Shown here piece after piece: positions 61,664 through 64,000 of a stretch of DNA of 64,000 bases (the first letter of the stretch is position 1; each line of letters starts with the position of its first letter). The position numbers and the translations under genes are program-made. Location: the NCBI RefSeq assembly GCF_000018545.1, contig NC_012586.1:124001-188000 (forward strand), written 5' to 3'. This stretch comes from Sinorhizobium fredii NGR234 (GTDB lineage Bacteria; Pseudomonadota; Alphaproteobacteria; Rhizobiales; Rhizobiaceae). Under the pieces are notes generated by a model. The model had not been told where the DNA came from. It saw nothing but the letters and a program-made list of their open reading frames with translations, and ran no database searches.

Positions 61664-63739
61664 ATGCATCTTTTCGAACAGGCCATGATGGCGTTCACGG
61701 TCATATTCGACCCGATCCGCTTCATGATCATCATGCTGGGTTGCGTGCTCGGCCTTTTCATCGGGGTCATTCCCGGTATCGGCGGTCTGGCGGGCATGGC
61801 CCTGCTTCTGCCGTTCACCTACACGATGGATCCCTATACGGCACTCGCCTTCCTGATCGGCATGTGGGCGGTAACGCCGACGGCCGATACGATCCCGTCG
61901 ATCCTGATCGGCGTGCCGGGAGCGGCCGGCTCGGCGGCGACGGTGATGGATGGCTATCCGATGGCGCGCCGCGGCGAAGCGGGAAGGGCGCTCGGCGCCT
62001 CCTACACCGCTTCGCTGATCGGCGGCATTTTCGGGGCGATCCTGCTGGGCCTGGCGATACCGATCCTGAGGCCGTTCATGATGGCCTTCGGCACCCCGGA
62101 ACTGCTGGCGCTTTGCATTCTCGGCCTGACGCTGGTCGCGGCCGTCAGCCAGGGCAATATGATGAAAGGCCTCGTGGCGGCCTGTTTCGGCGTCGTCATC
62201 GCCTCGGTCGGCGATGAAGCGCAGACCGGCGAACTGCGCTGGACCTTCGATTCGCTCTATCTGTGGGAAGGCGTGCCACTCGAGGCGCTGGTGCTCGGTC
62301 TGTTCGCCGTCCCGGAACTGCTCGAGCTCGGCGCGGCCCGCCAGGCCGTCGCGATGCACAAGAGCGAAAGCATCCTGCGCGACCAGTTCCGCGGCGTCAA
62401 AGACGCGATCCAGAATATCCGCCTTGTCTTCCAGAGCTCCTGGCTGGGCGCCATCCTCGGTTCCGTCCCAGGCCTCGGCGGCCCGGCGATCGACTGGATC
62501 GCCTACGGTTCGGCGGCGAAATCCGTCAAGGACGGCACCAAGACCTTCGGCACGGGCGACGTGCGCGGCGTCATTGCCTGCGAGGCGGCCAACAATTCCC
62601 GCGAAGGCGGCGCCCTCATTCCGACGCTCGCCTTCGGCATTCCGGCCAGCGCCACCATGGCGATCCTGCTCGGCGCCTTCATGATGCACGGCATCCAGCC
62701 GGGCCCGAAGCTGCTGACCGAGCAGCTCGACATCACCTATACCATCGTCTGGAGCCTGATGATCGCCAACATCGTCGGCGTGCTGATTTGCTTCGCCTTC
62801 GTGTCGCAGCTTGCCAAGCTGGCGTTGGTGCCGGCCGCGATCCTCGTGCCGACGGTTCTCGCCATCGTCTTCATCGGCGCCTATTCGGCGACCCGCGACA
62901 TCGGCGACATCATCGTGCTGTTGATCTTCTCGGTGATCGGCTGGGCGATGAAACGCTTCGGCTGGGCGCGTGCCCCTGTGCTTCTCGGTCTCGTGCTCGG
63001 CGATCTGGTGGAGCAGTACCTGTTCATCTCGACCAGCCGCTACGGATCCGACTGGCTCTATCGCCCGGGCGTGATCTTCATCCTGATGATCCCGGTCGTC
63101 TTCTTCATCTACAGCGCCCTCAGGTTCGTCATGAAGCGCCGCGGAGCCGTTCCCGTCGCCGTCGGTGCCGCCGTCAGCGAGCCGGCGGCGCCGAGGGAGC
63201 CGACAGGCCCGGTCTCGGCGGTCGACCGGATCATGCTGCCCGGCATGTGGGTGCTCGCCGCCATCCTCTTCGCCACAGCGCTTGTCACCTCGACCGAATG
63301 GGCGTTCGCCGCCAAGCTGATGCCGCAGACCGTCTCGGCGGTCGGCCTCATCGTGGTGGCCTGCGCGGGCGTCGGCGTCTTTATGAGGCAGCGTGCGGGC
63401 GAAGTCATCATCAAGCCGCGCCGGGCGCACGAAGCCGATCCGCTGGAAGCGATGTCCGACGGGGCACTCTACAAGCGGATGGGCGGCATGGCGGCCTGGG
63501 TGCTTTCGGTCTATATCGGAACGCTGCTGATCGGGCTGCTGCCGACGCTGCTCCTCTTCATGATCGCCTACATGCGTTTCGAGGGAAAGCAGCCCTGGGT
63601 CCGGACCCTCGTCATCTCGATCGTCATCTGGGTCGCCATGGTGGTCCTGTTCGACAGGCTGCTCGTGATGCCCTGGCCGCAGTCCTATCTGGGCGACGCC
63701 TTGCCGCAAGTGCGTACCCTGGTGTCCGACCTCATCTGA
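61664..63739 (+). CDS. Tripartite tricarboxylate transporter, fused TctA-TctB membrane subunit
   Basis: The product is 691 residues from ATG 61664 (GGAGG upstream). Residues 1 to about 500 are TctA (LGLFIGVIPGIGGLAGMALL, PTADTIPSILIGVPGAAGSA, EAANNSREGGALIPTLAFGI). Residues about 520-690 are a TctB-like four-helix domain (VDRIMLPGMWVLAAILFATA and further helices). TctA and TctB are normally separate; here they are fused. No periplasmic TctC-type binding protein is seen in the window. It moves a carboxylate using the ion gradient. Divergent LysR. Confidence 0.88.
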   Translation: MHLFEQAMMAFTVIFDPIRFMIIMLGCVLGLFIGVIPGIGGLAGMALLLPFTYTMDPYTALAFLIGMWAVTPTADTIPSILIGVPGAAGSAATVMDGYPMARRGEAGRALGASYTASLIGGIFGAILLGLAIPILRPFMMAFGTPELLALCILGLTLVAAVSQGNMMKGLVAACFGVVIASVGDEAQTGELRWTFDSLYLWEGVPLEALVLGLFAVPELLELGAARQAVAMHKSESILRDQFRGVKDAIQNIRLVFQSSWLGAILGSVPGLGGPAIDWIAYGSAAKSVKDGTKTFGTGDVRGVIACEAANNSREGGALIPTLAFGIPASATMAILLGAFMMHGIQPGPKLLTEQLDITYTIVWSLMIANIVGVLICFAFVSQLAKLALVPAAILVPTVLAIVFIGAYSATRDIGDIIVLLIFSVIGWAMKRFGWARAPVLLGLVLGDLVEQYLFISTSRYGSDWLYRPGVIFILMIPVVFFIYSALRFVMKRRGAVPVAVGAAVSEPAAPREPTGPVSAVDRIMLPGMWVLAAILFATALVTSTEWAFAAKLMPQTVSAVGLIVVACAGVGVFMRQRAGEVIIKPRRAHEADPLEAMSDGALYKRMGGMAAWVLSVYIGTLLIGLLPTLLLFMIAYMRFEGKQPWVRTLVISIVIWVAMVVLFDRLLVMPWPQSYLGDALPQVRTLVSDLI

Positions 63740-63760
63740 GGGAGCTCGGACGCACATAGG

Positions 63761-63789
63761 AGGCCGGGGCGGCGACGCTCCGGCCTTTT
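63761..63789 (+). terminator. Rho-independent terminator after TctAB
   Basis: AGGCCGG (63761-63767) pairs with CCGGCCT (63780-63786), followed by TTTT on the plus strand, 22 bases past the stop codon. Confidence 0.75.
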
Positions 63790-64000
63790 GCCTTGCCTTC
63801 TTCCAAAGGATGAGGGTGCTCAAGCCCGGAACCGGCGGACATTGCCTTCCGAATGGAGCCCTGGCGGGCTTCTTGTTCCGTTGGGAGCAGGGCTTCTGAC
63901 GGGGGGTTCGTGCCATCGGCCATCCCCGCTGCCTGCCCATGCGGCCAAAGCGCAACGGGTACGTCCGGGCGTCAGTCAGGCCGAGACATTTGACTTCCAC
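63790..64000. other. Right edge of window, no gene recognised
   Basis: Short open frames exist on the minus strand but none has family sequence or a ribosome site. A gene may begin just beyond the window. Confidence 0.35.

Overview
The window is high-GC alphaproteobacterial DNA, most probably from Sinorhizobium/Ensifer or a close Rhizobiaceae relative, and probably from a megaplasmid or chromid. The pointers are a clear SyrB-type regulator with two relatives, a RIME-type intergenic palindrome (23399-23515), a second rhizobial palindromic repeat (58973-59076), a remnant of a repABC-type RepC protein, and a dense set of ABC, TRAP-like and oxoprolinase catabolic operons with LysR regulators. No rRNA, tRNA or CRISPR array was found.

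Layout. (a) 1-4.8 kb: an aldehyde oxidoreductase locus (paoABC type) and an AraC regulator on the minus strand. paoC is open, but paoA, paoB and the regulator each carry frame-breaking lesions. (b) 5.4-12.8 kb: a BdcA-like reductase with a divergent LysR, a class III cyclase/TPR protein whose 3' end runs into a LigD fragment, and a PAS-GGDEF-EAL protein. (c) 13.2-23.5 kb: an accessory zone with three SyrB-like proteins, an XRE protein and a ProQ/FinO gene. The ProQ/FinO gene is split by an IS21-family element (16903-22821), whose istA is itself split by a serine-recombinase element (17846-21162). RepC debris and a RIME repeat follow. (d) 23.6-34.7 kb: a MarR-like regulator and operator next to a fused HyuA/HyuB 5-oxoprolinase-type protein, an RTX serralysin-like metalloprotease, a small Tat-type secreted protein, a DinB protein and a second cyclase/TPR paralogue.

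(e) 34.8-40.6 kb: a minus-strand operon for a polar amino-acid-type ABC transporter, an RraA-family protein and an SDR, with a divergent Nac-like LysR. (f) 40.6-46.7 kb: a tightly overlapped minus-strand operon accB-accC-(BCCP-like)-pxpB-pxpC-pxpA-aminotransferase, pointing to 5-oxoproline use. (g) 46.9-64 kb: flavin reductases, an MBL hydrolase, LysR regulators, three alpha/beta hydrolases, an LLM monooxygenase, an NMT1/Tau-type ABC transporter, an isochorismatase-family hydrolase, an AbrB-family membrane protein and a fused TctA-TctB transporter.

Region (g) is the best candidate for an undescribed pathway. A luciferase-like monooxygenase with a nearby FMN reductase, an amidohydrolase of the RutB/NicF superfamily and alpha/beta hydrolases form a Rut-like logic for oxidative opening and hydrolysis of a nitrogen-containing compound imported by the dedicated ABC transporter. 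Three promoters in this region share the 11-bp element TTGTATGACAA, a GntR/FadR-type operator shape, yet no GntR gene is visible here. The two unrelated 5-oxoprolinase systems in (d) and (f) add to the picture of a replicon devoted to scavenging cyclic amides and amino-acid derivatives.
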